Of a stretch of 64,000 nt of DNA, positions 1-9,078 are shown piece by piece. Positions within the stretch are counted from its first letter, which is position 1; every line of letters begins with the position of its first letter. The translations under genes and the position numbers were made by a program. A model generated the notes under the pieces. It had not been told where the DNA came from, ran no database searches, and saw nothing but the letters and a program-made list of their open reading frames with translations. The stretch is taken from contig JAACWH010000027.1 of assembly GCA_009991425.1 (NCBI GenBank), forward strand, positions 1-64,000, in the 5' to 3' direction. Source of the stretch: Leptospira sp. (GTDB lineage Bacteria; Spirochaetota; Leptospiria; Leptospirales; Leptospiraceae).

Positions 1-1680
1 AACGGTGTGGGTATTTCGCTCGTTCGTATGGTATCAACATTCTTTCGAGTGAAGACCATCAACAAAGGTGTGATGTACAAAAAGCAATTCACACTCACTG
101 AAGAAATTAAAAAGACAATTCGTAGTTTTAAATTTTCCAAAGAGGAAATCGAAAGAATCCATCTATATTTTGATGAACATGGTAAGTTCGAAGGTTGTGA
201 ATTGATTAAGCCAGATCAACTTTCTAAGCTAATACCTCTCATGCAGAAATCCAATCTGATTGAAACGGTTCAAAAGACAAAACCGGAAGAGCATGGAACC
301 ACAGTAGAATTTGAATTAGATCCTCAGTATTTCAATAATTTGGATAGCAGCTTTAATGTTGATTTACTCAGACAGTATTTGCAAGACTTAGCGATGACCA
401 ATCCAGGACTGGAAGTGCAATTCCATACTAAGCAAGCCAAAGAGAAATTTAAATTTAAGAAAGGTCTGGATGAAATTTTCACCCAGAGCGATCAAGTTTA
501 CTATAAGATGGATTATACGGATAAATCGGCAACTTCTCAGATCAATTTAGAGAACTTTGTTGTAGTTGGACAGAACAAGACATTAACCTGGGTTAATTCC
601 ATATATGCTCCGCTAGGTGGTTCTGCAATTGAATATCTAGAGAATAGAATCTGTGATGAGGTTCGTAAGAAAGCAACGATTCTATCTCTCGAGAAAAAAC
701 TCAAGACACAGTGTACTCGAAATGATGTAAGAAATTGTTTCCATATGTATGTGAATCTTCGTATATTAAATCCCCGCTTTAAATCTCAGGATAAATCCTA
801 TCTAATTAATGATCTCAATGAAGATATGAGAAATTCAGTTGATAAGCATTTGGATAAAATGCTCAAGAAAACTGGGCTTATCGATGAGATTAAGATGCAG
901 ATGGAAAAGCGTACCCAAATGAAGGCATTGGAAGATGCTCAGAAGGGACTTCGAAAGGCTTCTAAAAATAATATTCCTAAGCTCATCCAACCTACTGGAA
1001 AATCAGGTGATAGTGGAAGAGTTCTCTTCGTAGCAGAGGGAGATTCAGCGATAGCTGGATTAAGACCTGCTAGAGATCCCAAAATACATGGTTTATTTCC
1101 ACTCAGAGGCAAGCCAATGAATTGTAAGGGGCTTTCCCTAGCTAAGGCTATGGCGAATGAAGAATTGAAGAATATCGTCGCTATTCTAGGACTTCCCTTG
1201 AATGAGAAAGTTAAATCTATTGAACAGCTCAATTATGAAAAAATCAGCATCATTACAGATGCCGACTTTGATGGTTATGCAATTCGATCCCTTATGCTAT
1301 CTTTCTTCTACGAATACTGGCCAGAACTTTACGACTTAGGCTTAATTCACATTTCTAGTGCTCCTCTATTTGAAGTAGATGTCAAAGTCAAAGATGGGAA
1401 AAAGGAAACAATTTTTTGCATTGATGATGCCGATTACGATGCTCTAATTGCACGCCTTAAGAAAGACGGTGGCGAAATCACTCGTAAGAAACGTAACAAG
1501 GGATTAGGTGAGACAGGTCTTGCTGCTATGAAATTCGCAGTAAATGAATGCATGACAAAAATTACAGTAACAAGTAAAAAATCGGCTAAACAAATGCAAG
1601 ATCTTTGGTTTCATAAAGATTTAGCAGATAAAAGGCGAGAAGCGATTTCTGAATATGCAATGAGTGCGATAGAAGATTAG
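1..1680 (+). CDS. Type IIA DNA topoisomerase B subunit (GyrB/ParE-like), 5' end outside window
   Basis: The reading frame is open from base 1, so this is the C-terminal 559 residues of a longer gene; the ATPase domain lies upstream. A transducer-like segment is followed by a TOPRIM domain: EGDSA begins at fragment residue 346 (catalytic Glu), PLRGK follows, and DADFDG begins at residue 420 (metal-binding acidic residues). NKGLGE near residue 500 matches the GyrB C-terminal signature. The family relaxes, supercoils or decatenates DNA as an A2B2 enzyme. The text after EGDSA ([15 protein letters not shown]) departs from the usual GyrB wording (AGGSAKQGRD) and recalls phage-type large subunits, so ParE-like or a second B subunit fits better than housekeeping GyrB. 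The A subunit is not in the window. It converges on the next gene with 3 bp between stops. Confidence 0.85.
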   Translation, partial: NGVGISLVRMVSTFFRVKTINKGVMYKKQFTLTEEIKKTIRSFKFSKEEIERIHLYFDEHGKFEGCELIKPDQLSKLIPLMQKSNLIETVQKTKPEEHGTTVEFELDPQYFNNLDSSFNVDLLRQYLQDLAMTNPGLEVQFHTKQAKEKFKFKKGLDEIFTQSDQVYYKMDYTDKSATSQINLENFVVVGQNKTLTWVNSIYAPLGGSAIEYLENRICDEVRKKATILSLEKKLKTQCTRNDVRNCFHMYVNLRILNPRFKSQDKSYLINDLNEDMRNSVDKHLDKMLKKTGLIDEIKMQMEKRTQMKALEDAQKGLRKASKNNIPKLIQPTGKSGDSGRVLFVAEGDSAIAGLRPARDPKIHGLFPLRGKPMNCKGLSLAKAMANEELKNIVAILGLPLNEKVKSIEQLNYEKISIITDADFDGYAIRSLMLSFFYEYWPELYDLGLIHISSAPLFEVDVKVKDGKKETIFCIDDADYDALIARLKKDGGEITRKKRNKGLGETGLAAMKFAVNECMTKITVTSKKSAKQMQDLWFHKDLADKRREAISEYAMSAIED

Positions 1681-1683
1681 ATC

Positions 1684-2790
1684 TTAATTTGAATTTCGGA
1701 GTTCTTTGAGAGATTTTTGCCAAATCTCTCCAGGCTTTTGAATTAGAAATTTGTTCTCTGAAAGCTTATAGCTCTTTATTGCCTTCTTCAAATCTTCAAC
1801 AGGCTTAGTTTGATTCTCTCTAGTAAGGTTGAATGTTGCATAATGCATAGGAAACAAATAAATTGATTGGAGGTCTAGAAAAGCTTGAACTGAATCTTTG
1901 GGAGATGTGTGAAATTTTCTCATTTCCTCTTCGGGTTCATAAGCTCCTATAGGCAAAATGGAAATATCAATCTTTCCAATTCTTGAATAGATTTGTGTAA
2001 AGTGATCTTCATACGCTGTGTCTCCTGCAAAAAAGATTTTATAATTTTGGAATTCGATCACAAAACTTCCCCATAATCTTTTATTTTTATCAAATAAGCC
2101 CCTGCCTGAATTATGTTGAGCAGGCGTAAGATGAAATTGTAAATCAGTATCATTTTGGTAAGTGTTCCACCAATCCAATTCAACTGCTTTGGTAATTCCA
2201 TTTTCAGTTAGCAATTCCAACATTCCTAGAGGAACAATATAGATCGGATCAAATTTGTCCCGTAAATTCATAAGGCTAGGAATATCAGTATGATCATAAT
2301 GATCGTGACTGATTAGAACATAATCAATTTTTGGTAGGGAATGGAATGAAAGTCCTGGACGAATTGCACGATTTGGGCCAAAAAAACCGAATAATCCAAC
2401 TGTATCTGACCAAACAGGGTCGGTTATAATATTTTTTCCTCCAAATTGGATTAGAGTTGTAGCATGTCCAATCCAAGTTATTGACAAATTTTCTTTATCT
2501 AAATTGGAAATAACTGGACTTGGTTCCTGAATTTCCAAGGAGTCATAAATCCATTCCTTATTTCTACCAAAGAGAATATGTTTGGCTACAAAATAAAAGC
2601 TAGGTGGCTCCACAGGATTCGGGTTGTGAAACCTAGATCCATCATAATGATCTGAACGATTGTATTCTTTTGTCTGGCAGTTAGATAAAAATAAGTATAA
2701 GAAAAATATTGAAATAAATCGGATTTTTGAAATTTTTAATAGGAATAAATCCGCAGTAAAATAAAATATCAGAGTGACTATCAAATACAT
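1684..2790 (-). CDS. Metallo-beta-lactamase-fold lipoprotein, UlaG/NAPE-PLD-like (paralogue 1)
   Basis: A 368-residue MBL-fold hydrolase. The N-terminus is hydrophobic and ends in a lipobox L-S-N-C with the Cys at residue 38, so it is probably a lipoprotein; the pre-lipobox stretch is long and a later non-ATG start cannot be excluded. WIGHATTLIQ, TDPVW and the metal-binding HDHYDH motif (about residue 161) match the family that includes N-acyl-phosphatidylethanolamine phospholipase D and UlaG. Further His/Asp ligands sit in PAQHNSGRG and FAGDTAY. Substrate unknown; a lipid or lactone phosphoester is a family-based guess. A paralogue with the same architecture lies just upstream on the same strand, 351 bp away. 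Confidence 0.82.
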   Translation of the reverse strand: MYLIVTLIFYFTADLFLLKISKIRFISIFFLYLFLSNCQTKEYNRSDHYDGSRFHNPNPVEPPSFYFVAKHILFGRNKEWIYDSLEIQEPSPVISNLDKENLSITWIGHATTLIQFGGKNIITDPVWSDTVGLFGFFGPNRAIRPGLSFHSLPKIDYVLISHDHYDHTDIPSLMNLRDKFDPIYIVPLGMLELLTENGITKAVELDWWNTYQNDTDLQFHLTPAQHNSGRGLFDKNKRLWGSFVIEFQNYKIFFAGDTAYEDHFTQIYSRIGKIDISILPIGAYEPEEEMRKFHTSPKDSVQAFLDLQSIYLFPMHYATFNLTRENQTKPVEDLKKAIKSYKLSENKFLIQKPGEIWQKSLKELRNSN

Positions 2791-3141
2791 AGTTACTTCA
2801 TAATAAAATATACACTACTATTTAACAAGAAAGAAATTTTAGGAATAATATTTTATTAATTTTTACCGGAAGAATTGTCTTCTTTTTTCTAGAAGATGTA
2901 CGCCTTTGATTTTGAATAGATTAATAAGCAACTTTGAATTTTTCAAATTCGATTCTATACTCGCTTTTTAATATTTGAATCATACTAAGGAAACTTTACT
3001 ACGTAAAATTATAAATTAGAAGATCTAGTTTAGAAGCGAGTCTTAATTGCAATACCTTCGTGATCCTAATTATTATAGGACTATAAATTTAATAAAACCT
3101 GGATTAAAATTAAATTAAAAATATTTTTTAATTTAATAATC
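2791..3141. other. AT-rich intergenic region, no gene seen
   Basis: About 350 bp between the two MBL lipoprotein genes. No convincing coding frame on either strand. It holds a short inverted repeat (TCCTA at 3064-3068 with TAGGA at 3076-3080) and, at its far end, the hairpin next to the upstream gene's stop. It should also contain the promoter of the downstream MBL gene, but I cannot point to a clear -35/-10 pair. Confidence 0.5.
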
Positions 3142-3142
3142 C
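3101..3142 (-). terminator. AT-rich hairpin immediately after the second MBL gene
   Basis: GGATT at 3101-3105 pairs with AATCC at 3138-3142, and the inner arms ATTAAATTAAAAA and TTTTTTAATTTAAT also pair, giving a long stem that touches the TAG stop of the minus-strand gene ending at 3142. The A/T runs would supply a U-tract on the minus-strand transcript. Almost free of G-C pairs, so its strength as a terminator is uncertain. Confidence 0.5.
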
Positions 3143-4257
3143 TATTGATTTATAAACTGCTTCCACCACTTCTCAAAAATATTATCTTTTTTCGTGTAAA
3201 CAATTTGTCCAAATTTAGGTGTTAGAAGGTTTATGTTTTTTAGCTTGGCCTGTTCTTCTAATTGTTCTATTGGTTCATACCAACTATGCAAGGATAAATC
3301 AAACATGCCCCAATGAACTGGAACCATACGTTTCCCTTGCAAGTCTAGAAATGCTTGGCTGGATTCTTCAGGAAGAACATGGACTTCCTGCCAGAGTTCA
3401 TTGTATTGACCATTTTCTATGAATGCGATATCGAATGGGCCGTATTTATCACCTATATTTTTGAAATGAACGTCATAACCTGAATCACCACTAAAAAAAA
3501 ATCTTTCAGACTTACCAATGATAACCCAAGAGCCCCAAAGAGTTTTATTACCATTGGATCCCTCACGACCTGAAAAATGTTGGGCAGGAGTAAAAACTAT
3601 TTCAAGACCATCAATATTCTTAGTCTCCCACCAATCCATTTCCGTTAGACGACCTTCCCCTATGCCCCATTCTTTTATATGAGAACTTACGCCTAAGGGT
3701 GTAATAAAGTTGGTTTGTTTTTCTTTGAAAAATTGAATCGTTTCCATATCCAAATGATCGTAATGATCATGTGAGATGAATATATAATCTATCTTAGGTA
3801 ATTCTTCCAATTTGATTACTGCATCCTGGAAGCGTTTTACGATAAAACTAAAAGGCGCTGCGGACTCAGAAAAGACTGGATCGAATAAAAGAATTTTGCT
3901 ATCAATATTTACAATAAATGTTGAGTGACCAAACCATATGAATTTTATTCCATCACCTTCTTCTAAGAATTCATTCATATCAGGTTTCACCTCTGGCAAA
4001 ATATCATCAGGTCTTTTATGATCGCTTCCCCCAAAGAAGAATTTTAAAGTGAGGGAGAACATATTTTGATCTTCTCTCATTTTTTCCAAAATATCAGCTC
4101 GCCTATTAACAAACTGTTCTCTAGTCTGATCAAAATTAGGTGATTGTTTAATTTTTTCTAAATGAGCACCGCTTGGTTCCTTGCCTAAGGCAGAGCAATT
4201 GTGGAAAAATATAAAACTGAAGGCGATGAAAGTTAGTCTTTTGATGAATCGGAACAT
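3142..4257 (-). CDS. Metallo-beta-lactamase-fold lipoprotein, UlaG/NAPE-PLD-like (paralogue 2)
   Basis: 371 residues. A charged N-terminus and hydrophobic stretch end in the lipobox F-H-N-C (Cys 21), so a lipid-anchored exported protein. The body carries WFGHSTFIV, FDPVFSE, the metal motif HDHYDH (about residue 161), PAQHFSGREG and FFSGDSGYD, all in the order seen in paralogue 1. It differs by a longer linker between the lipobox and the enzyme domain. The two genes probably arose by tandem duplication. As with the neighbour, the natural substrate cannot be read from the sequence; NAPE-PLD-like phosphodiesterase is the nearest family description. It is followed by its own AT-rich hairpin. Confidence 0.82.
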   Translation of the reverse strand: MFRFIKRLTFIAFSFIFFHNCSALGKEPSGAHLEKIKQSPNFDQTREQFVNRRADILEKMREDQNMFSLTLKFFFGGSDHKRPDDILPEVKPDMNEFLEEGDGIKFIWFGHSTFIVNIDSKILLFDPVFSESAAPFSFIVKRFQDAVIKLEELPKIDYIFISHDHYDHLDMETIQFFKEKQTNFITPLGVSSHIKEWGIGEGRLTEMDWWETKNIDGLEIVFTPAQHFSGREGSNGNKTLWGSWVIIGKSERFFFSGDSGYDVHFKNIGDKYGPFDIAFIENGQYNELWQEVHVLPEESSQAFLDLQGKRMVPVHWGMFDLSLHSWYEPIEQLEEQAKLKNINLLTPKFGQIVYTKKDNIFEKWWKQFINQ

Positions 4258-4414
4258 TTTTTCTCCATAAAGTGTTTGTAAATTTGTTGATGATTGCGGG
4301 ATTTTTAATTTTATATTTATTTGACCTTAATGCATTCTCGAATTTTGTTTTCTATTTAATTATAATTATTTTTTGGTAATCATATCCGAATTATTGTATA
4401 AATAATAATAGAAA

Positions 4415-4843
4415 CTATTTTATGATAATTTTACTTTTATCGAATGTTGTTTTGCTGAAGTCATATAGTTTGTTATTAGAGATAATATACTCTTCATCTA
4501 TATATTTTATTATATGAATTGAACTTTTACCTACTATTACAGTAAATGTTTGATTCTTCATTGAACTTCCACTAGATGCAAAGATTGTATAAGAAGGTTC
4601 AAAATTTCCTATCGAACTTTCGTTAGAGAATTCAGATGAATGGATTATTTCTATAAAATCATTTGAGTATTGGTTAATATTTTTTTGAATAAGTCCCTTG
4701 GAAATAGAAATAAAAATACTTTTTTCAGTGATACCTGATTTATTAAAAATAGTATCAATGCTTGTTTCACTCTTAGATGTCGCCATACAATTTAAAAATC
4801 CAATAAGTGAGATATAAAGTGGAATTAGAATTTTTTGTTTCAT
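4415..4843 (-). CDS. Small lipoprotein of unknown function
   Basis: 142 residues. The N-terminal MKQK, hydrophobic stretch and lipobox G-F-L-N-C (Cys 19) mark a lipoprotein. The rest is rich in Ser, Ile and Lys, with no domain I recognise; it reads as a small beta-rich fold. It lies 41 bp downstream of the DUF3592-like gene on the same strand, so it may be the last gene of the operon that starts with the SpoIIE phosphatase. The coding call rests on the intact frame, the signal sequence and the absence of any competing gene. Confidence 0.6.
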   Translation of the reverse strand: MKQKILIPLYISLIGFLNCMATSKSETSIDTIFNKSGITEKSIFISISKGLIQKNINQYSNDFIEIIHSSEFSNESSIGNFEPSYTIFASSGSSMKNQTFTVIVGKSSIHIIKYIDEEYIISNNKLYDFSKTTFDKSKIIIK

Positions 4844-4884
4844 AAATTATTTTTTCCTTAAATTTTTCTTCAATAAAAATCAGC

Positions 4885-5409
4885 CTATCGAAAAGGATTT
4901 ATTCCTCCAAAAGCTAGTCCAATATTTTGTAAGTAAATAACAAATAAATTCGGTGTAGCGGGATCATAGAAAACTTGAATGGGATCACCAATTTTCATAG
5001 TATAATTTAATGGGAAGCCTGCCAAAGCCTTTCCAGTCCAATTACGATTGGTATGGTCTATGTAGTTTACTTCTACCTTAAGCCCAGATCTTGGATGAAA
5101 TTGTAGATCCATTATTTTACCTTCTGTAGAGATAGCGTTTTGCAATAAATCCGAAGATTTCTTAGACATGGAGTTCATTAAGCTAGCTAAATATACAGAA
5201 ATAGAAACTAGCAATAACGATATGGGTATGCCATATAAAATTATTTCAGTTAGATTCGAGTCAGAAAAAATTGAAATGTATAGGATGCCGAATAGAAAGG
5301 GTGCTGAGAGAAGTAAAATTTGAGTTATTTTTGGTGAGAGTTTTAGAAGTGGACGAATTGTTACTAAATTTCGTGGAGGATGTGTATTCAAAATCTCGAG
5401 TTCATTCAT
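4885..5409 (-). CDS. DUF3592-like two-helix membrane protein
   Basis: 174 residues. Two membrane helices (about residues 32-50 and 56-75) precede a soluble domain with the pattern A-x-S-T-E-G-K-I and V-x-V-x-Y, ending in GDPIQVFYDPATPN, which is the hallmark of DUF3592-type proteins (extracytoplasmic beta domain after membrane helices). No enzymatic role is known for the family. The start lies 2 bp after the stop of the SpoIIE phosphatase gene, so the two are almost certainly co-transcribed and possibly translationally coupled. Confidence 0.65.
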   Translation of the reverse strand: MNELEILNTHPPRNLVTIRPLLKLSPKITQILLLSAPFLFGILYISIFSDSNLTEIILYGIPISLLLVSISVYLASLMNSMSKKSSDLLQNAISTEGKIMDLQFHPRSGLKVEVNYIDHTNRNWTGKALAGFPLNYTMKIGDPIQVFYDPATPNLFVIYLQNIGLAFGGINPFR

Positions 5410-5411
5410 AT

Positions 5412-6794
5412 TTATATTCCAACCAAGAGCATAGTCATGTCATCCGAAATTTTATTTTGAGAAAAGCTTAAGCTATTGTTAGCAATAATTTGTAAAAATG
5501 ATTTTGGATCATTGATAGGCAATTGTCCTTGGATAAATTTTAGATAATTATCATATTCCATCATTTCGCCTTTAGAATTAAATACTTCATAGAGACCATC
5601 GGAAAAGAAAAAAATCCAATCTCCCTTTTCTAAATTAGATTGGTAATTACTATGGTTGTTGGGAAGCGGGCTAAGGATTAAAGTTCCTCTACCAACCAAA
5701 GGTATTAATTCTTTGTCACGTAAAATGAAACCTTCTCCATGACCCGCATAAGAATATTGTATTTTTTTATCCTGTTCTGAAATCCTAAAAACAACCAAAC
5801 TGATATTATGATCTATAGAGAATTGCTTTAGATCTTGGTCCATAACTTCGATTTTATCTTTAGGAGTTTGATTGCTATCTTTTAAAGATTTGAAAGAAAG
5901 GGATATCATTCCAGATATCATGGCTGCACCAATTCCATGACCTGAGACGTCTCCGAAAATAAAATCAGATTTATCATCATTCATTTTCTGAGCAGATAGA
6001 AAATCGCCACCTATCTTATCATAAGGTCGGTAGTATGTTTCTATTTTGAACTTTTCTTGCAAGATAGAGTCTATATTGATTAAACTTTTTTGTGTTTCTT
6101 TGGCATTCTCTAAATCTTCATCTATTAATTTTAATTTAAAACTTTCTAATTCTAGTTCAATTGCTTCTCCTATAGTTCTTTTATAAGTATATACGATAAA
6201 AGAAACAATAACTCCCGCAAAACTAATGCTAAAGAAATGAATTATATAATAGAAAACATACACTGGTTCGTGAATTACGGATTCGATCATGTTGTCAGTG
6301 AATTGGGTACGAGGATCACTTATGACTGCTAATAAAATACTAAAGAATATAAGATTAAATGCGACTGTCATTATTAATGGTCTTTTGGGATCCAAGGAAA
6401 GACCTGATAAACAAACTAAGATGATAGAGATGAAAGGAAAAGCCCCTTTGAGAAGAACAACCGATGGCGTTGATTCATAATAACCAGATTCAACATACCA
6501 AAAGAAAGGAAATAAGGCCATCATACTTATATCAAGTACAGTAATAATATTTGAAATTATATTAATGTTAAAATTTCTATAAATAGCAATAATTCCTATA
6601 AAAAAAATAGAAAGTAAAAGAGCATTCAATCCAAGTATAAAATAATTTTCAATTACGGAAGCTTCTAATAAGGGACGAAGTATGGATGTTATAAGTATCA
6701 AAATCAATCGAAAATAAAGTCCAAACTTCATTCCATTGATTTGTTTTTTCTGGAATAGCTCAGATGTAAGATTGAATTTATATAATCTGTTCAT
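5412..6794 (-). CDS. Membrane-bound SpoIIE-type PP2C serine phosphatase
   Basis: 460 residues. The first 205 or so hold about six membrane helices with very short loops; a short helical linker leads to a PP2C/SpoIIE domain (about 235-460). Diagnostic motifs: YDKIGGDF, FGDVSGHGIGAAM (metal-binding Asp), YAGHGE and the C-terminal SDDMTML. Such proteins dephosphorylate Ser/Thr residues, typically of anti-sigma-factor antagonists, in partner-switching systems. No histidine kinase or anti-sigma gene is adjacent. The hydrophobic sensor domain is not a recognised HAMP or 7TMR module. Likely first gene of a three-gene operon reaching the small lipoprotein at 4415. Confidence 0.85.
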   Translation of the reverse strand: MNRLYKFNLTSELFQKKQINGMKFGLYFRLILILITSILRPLLEASVIENYFILGLNALLLSIFFIGIIAIYRNFNINIISNIITVLDISMMALFPFFWYVESGYYESTPSVVLLKGAFPFISIILVCLSGLSLDPKRPLIMTVAFNLIFFSILLAVISDPRTQFTDNMIESVIHEPVYVFYYIIHFFSISFAGVIVSFIVYTYKRTIGEAIELELESFKLKLIDEDLENAKETQKSLINIDSILQEKFKIETYYRPYDKIGGDFLSAQKMNDDKSDFIFGDVSGHGIGAAMISGMISLSFKSLKDSNQTPKDKIEVMDQDLKQFSIDHNISLVVFRISEQDKKIQYSYAGHGEGFILRDKELIPLVGRGTLILSPLPNNHSNYQSNLEKGDWIFFFSDGLYEVFNSKGEMMEYDNYLKFIQGQLPINDPKSFLQIIANNSLSFSQNKISDDMTMLLVGI

Positions 6795-6879
6795 ATATTA
6801 TGATCAGATGTTTCATACTTATCATTGTAAACGTATTTTATCTTGGATTTATCATTAACTTTAATAGAAATACCGACTA

Positions 6880-7026
6880 TGGTCTAAGGTAAGTGTCCGA
6901 AGGGAAATTTAACCTAGGACACGAGATTGCTTAGCATTTTAGGGGATAAAACGGAATGTGGCTATAGCCTGGAGGAAGGGCTTGAACCGAACTCTACGGC
7001 ATACTAAAGTTTGGTGAAAAATGATA
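6880..7026. other. Structured intergenic segment downstream of vapC
   Basis: This stretch looks less AT-rich than its flanks. GTGTCC at 6893-6898 pairs with GGACAC at 6917-6922, and GGCTATAGCC at 6960-6969 is a perfect palindrome. No coding frame stands out. It directly follows the vapC stop, so it may hold a terminator, a small RNA or the remnant of the element that carried vapBC. I could not match it to a known RNA family. Confidence 0.35.
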
Positions 7027-7416
7027 TTATGAATACAATTTAAGTTTTAGATTTTTACTCATCAAGATAAAGTGTTTATCTAAAGAAAATAAAATAGAGT
7101 TATTTTGAATAGCATTTTGAGCAATAATTAAATCAGGTATTCCGACCTTGTTTATTCCATTCTTAAGGTTTATTACTTGATAATCAATAATTTGCTTCCA
7201 ATCAATATCTAAAGTTAGTTTTGGAATAGATTCAAGTGAGTTTATTACATTACTAAGCTTTTTCGAGATTAAAAAAGGAAGTAACTCTGCTAAAATTAAA
7301 TCATTTGTAAAAATATTATCAATATCAATTAGATTATCGAGGACACTAGAAATTGGTGAATTTGCATTATTGAAATACTCTATCCAAACAGATGAGTCAA
7401 CAAGAACAGGGCTCAT
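7027..7416 (-). CDS. vapC: VapC-type PIN-domain toxin (ribonuclease)
   Basis: 129 residues, the usual VapC size. PIN-domain acidic residues are in place: Asp7 (VDSSVWIEYF), Glu44 (LAELL), Asp95 (GIPDLIIAQNA) and Asp113 (SLDKHF). VapC toxins are Mg2+-dependent endoribonucleases that cut tRNA or rRNA and stop growth unless bound by VapB. The ATG overlaps the vapB stop by 4 bp (7413-7416), the classic coupling of such modules. No truncation is seen, so the module looks functional. The particular RNA target cannot be told from the sequence. Confidence 0.9.
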   Translation of the reverse strand: MSPVLVDSSVWIEYFNNANSPISSVLDNLIDIDNIFTNDLILAELLPFLISKKLSNVINSLESIPKLTLDIDWKQIIDYQVINLKNGINKVGIPDLIIAQNAIQNNSILFSLDKHFILMSKNLKLKLYS

Positions 7417-7604
7417 CTGTTTCTTAAAATATCCAGATCTAAATCTATTTTGATTGAACCTTTAAAAGATTTAATTTTTTTTAATTTCTCTTTTCGGATT
7501 AAAGTTATCAAACCTTCTTTTATTACATCAGTTTTTGTTTTAAGGAGAGTAAGCTTCATTGCTTCTAAAACTAATTCTTCTGGTATATCGATAGTAGTTC
7601 TCAT
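7413..7604 (-). CDS. vapB: VapB-type antitoxin, ribbon-helix-helix
   Basis: 63 residues from the chosen ATG; an ATG three codons upstream (7613) is also possible, but MRTTIDIPEEL is the standard beginning of this antitoxin family. The N-terminal strand and two helices would form the ribbon-helix-helix DNA-binding dimer; the C-terminal tail (residues 40-63) is the toxin-neutralising part. It precedes vapC with a 4-bp overlap and is expected to repress its own promoter together with VapC. Confidence 0.85.
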   Translation of the reverse strand: MRTTIDIPEELVLEAMKLTLLKTKTDVIKEGLITLIRKEKLKKIKSFKGSIKIDLDLDILRNR

Positions 7605-7641
7605 TATATGCACAAAATATTATAAATGTATGCATCGTCAA
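7604..7641 (-). promoter_or_regulatory. vapBC promoter/operator candidate
   Basis: On the minus strand TTGACG (7641-7636) lies 16 bp before TATTTT (7619-7614), close to sigma-70 spacing; a better-looking TATAAT (7624-7619) is only 11 bp away. The stretch 7609-7634 is bounded by TGCA on both sides with imperfect dyad symmetry (TGCATACA against TGTGCA), a plausible VapBC autoregulation site. The transcript would have almost no leader. Confidence 0.45.
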
Positions 7642-7740
7642 GCCTATCTTTAGGGTTAAAATGATTAAAATAGTATTTTTAAATTTAAATTTTGGAATCG
7701 ATATTGCTTAAGAATTTATCCAATAATCATTTCTAAATTC

Positions 7741-9078
7741 TTACAAATCACCGTATTTCTTAGCATTTCGTCTATGTGCAAAATATACTATTAGAGTTAG
7801 TATTCCTACTGGTGCTGCAAAAAGTACATTCACTTGGATGAGTCCAGCTATCATTCCTAGAACTCCACCTAATACTTGGATTACGACTAGATTGCCGCCT
7901 GTATTATCTAGAATCATTTTTTCTAGGTCATCTGTGTCGAGTTTCATCACCTGTGTTTCTACAAGTCGAGTTACATTAATTTGGTGAACGATTTTGCCTA
8001 TATTGACTTTAAGATATTCCTTTCCTTCTTCAGATTTCATGAAATCCATCAGACGGGTCTTGATCCAGTCGATCATACGGAAGAAATAATTATCAATTTC
8101 CTTCCAATTGTTCTCGTCGTCAAGATAACCTTGCAAGCGTTCAATTCCTTTGGGTAGGATGTTCTGTCTTGCATAATCAGCTAATTGGTCTAGCCATTCA
8201 TCCAATTTGCCCATGATTACTTCTTGGGTTTCAGGAGAGTTTAATTTTTCTTGGAAGCCGTCCATGATCTGATCCATCATATTCATGAACTGATCGGAAG
8301 TCTCAGGATCTTGGATGAAGGCTTCCAATAGTCCTGCAATTGCCTCATCATTAAAGGAAACTAATTTTTTGACTCCAATGCCAATGCTACCAAGTGCTTT
8401 CTTGGCAGATAAATAATCTTCTAAGCCATCATTTAAGGCCGTGGATAGTCTTGGAATTTCTTGTAGTATAACAACTCTTACTTTTTCAGCAATTTTTTGT
8501 CTATTCTCTTGGGTCTTGATATAGTCGAAGATACGATTTCTTGCCATATTCCAGATTTTCTTTACTTCTTCGGGAGACTGTGCAAAATTCTTTATGGCAT
8601 CTTCAGAGAGATCAAATAGTTGAGCGATGATCTCGGGTCCTTTTTCTTTAAGTACGGTTACAATTTTACTTGTGATCTTGGCTCGAATCTCATCATTTCG
8701 AATAGCTTCGTCCACCTGTTTAGCAAGCTTCTGAAGTCCAACTTCAACTAGATTCTTCTCATAGATATAAATCATAAGAATCTCAGGGTGAAGCAATCGG
8801 TTCTGGATAGAATTACCTAAACTAACAGCAATTTTCTGCTTGTTCTTGGGAACAAGTCCCTCCCATCCGAGAACCTTTCCTTGTTTGGGTTGGAATAGCA
8901 TTTTGATAGCCAAGAAATTCGTGTAGTAACCTACAACTCCAGCCATACTTACAACGAAAAATGCATGAACAACAGCATGGGGCGGCGTAATCATATAATC
9001 CACAACACCCAAACTCAAAGAAGCTAAGACTAAGAGTCTTCTATACCAAGTATCTACAAAGTTAACATCGAATTTCAT
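7741..9078 (-). CDS. DUF445 family membrane protein
   Basis: 445 residues. An N-terminal pair of membrane helices contains GYYTNFLAIKMLFQP, the signature of DUF445 (YheB/UPF0754-like) proteins, followed by GLVPKNK and a long helical cytoplasmic region (about 90-390), and a C-terminal membrane hairpin ending LIVYFAHRRNAKKYG. The biochemical function of the family is unknown. Its ATG overlaps the stop of the SDR gene by 4 bp, so GNAT-SDR-DUF445 form one translationally coupled operon. Confidence 0.8.
   Translation of the reverse strand: MKFDVNFVDTWYRRLLVLASLSLGVVDYMITPPHAVVHAFFVVSMAGVVGYYTNFLAIKMLFQPKQGKVLGWEGLVPKNKQKIAVSLGNSIQNRLLHPEILMIYIYEKNLVEVGLQKLAKQVDEAIRNDEIRAKITSKIVTVLKEKGPEIIAQLFDLSEDAIKNFAQSPEEVKKIWNMARNRIFDYIKTQENRQKIAEKVRVVILQEIPRLSTALNDGLEDYLSAKKALGSIGIGVKKLVSFNDEAIAGLLEAFIQDPETSDQFMNMMDQIMDGFQEKLNSPETQEVIMGKLDEWLDQLADYARQNILPKGIERLQGYLDDENNWKEIDNYFFRMIDWIKTRLMDFMKSEEGKEYLKVNIGKIVHQINVTRLVETQVMKLDTDDLEKMILDNTGGNLVVIQVLGGVLGMIAGLIQVNVLFAAPVGILTLIVYFAHRRNAKKYGDL

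Noticed and set aside
3219..3422. Open frame of 67 codons on the plus strand within the second MBL gene
   Set aside because: It is antisense to a clear MBL-fold coding sequence and has no domain or ribosome site.
6880..7026. tRNA or rRNA fragment behind vapC
   Set aside because: No cloverleaf could be drawn and no T-loop or anticodon arm was found.
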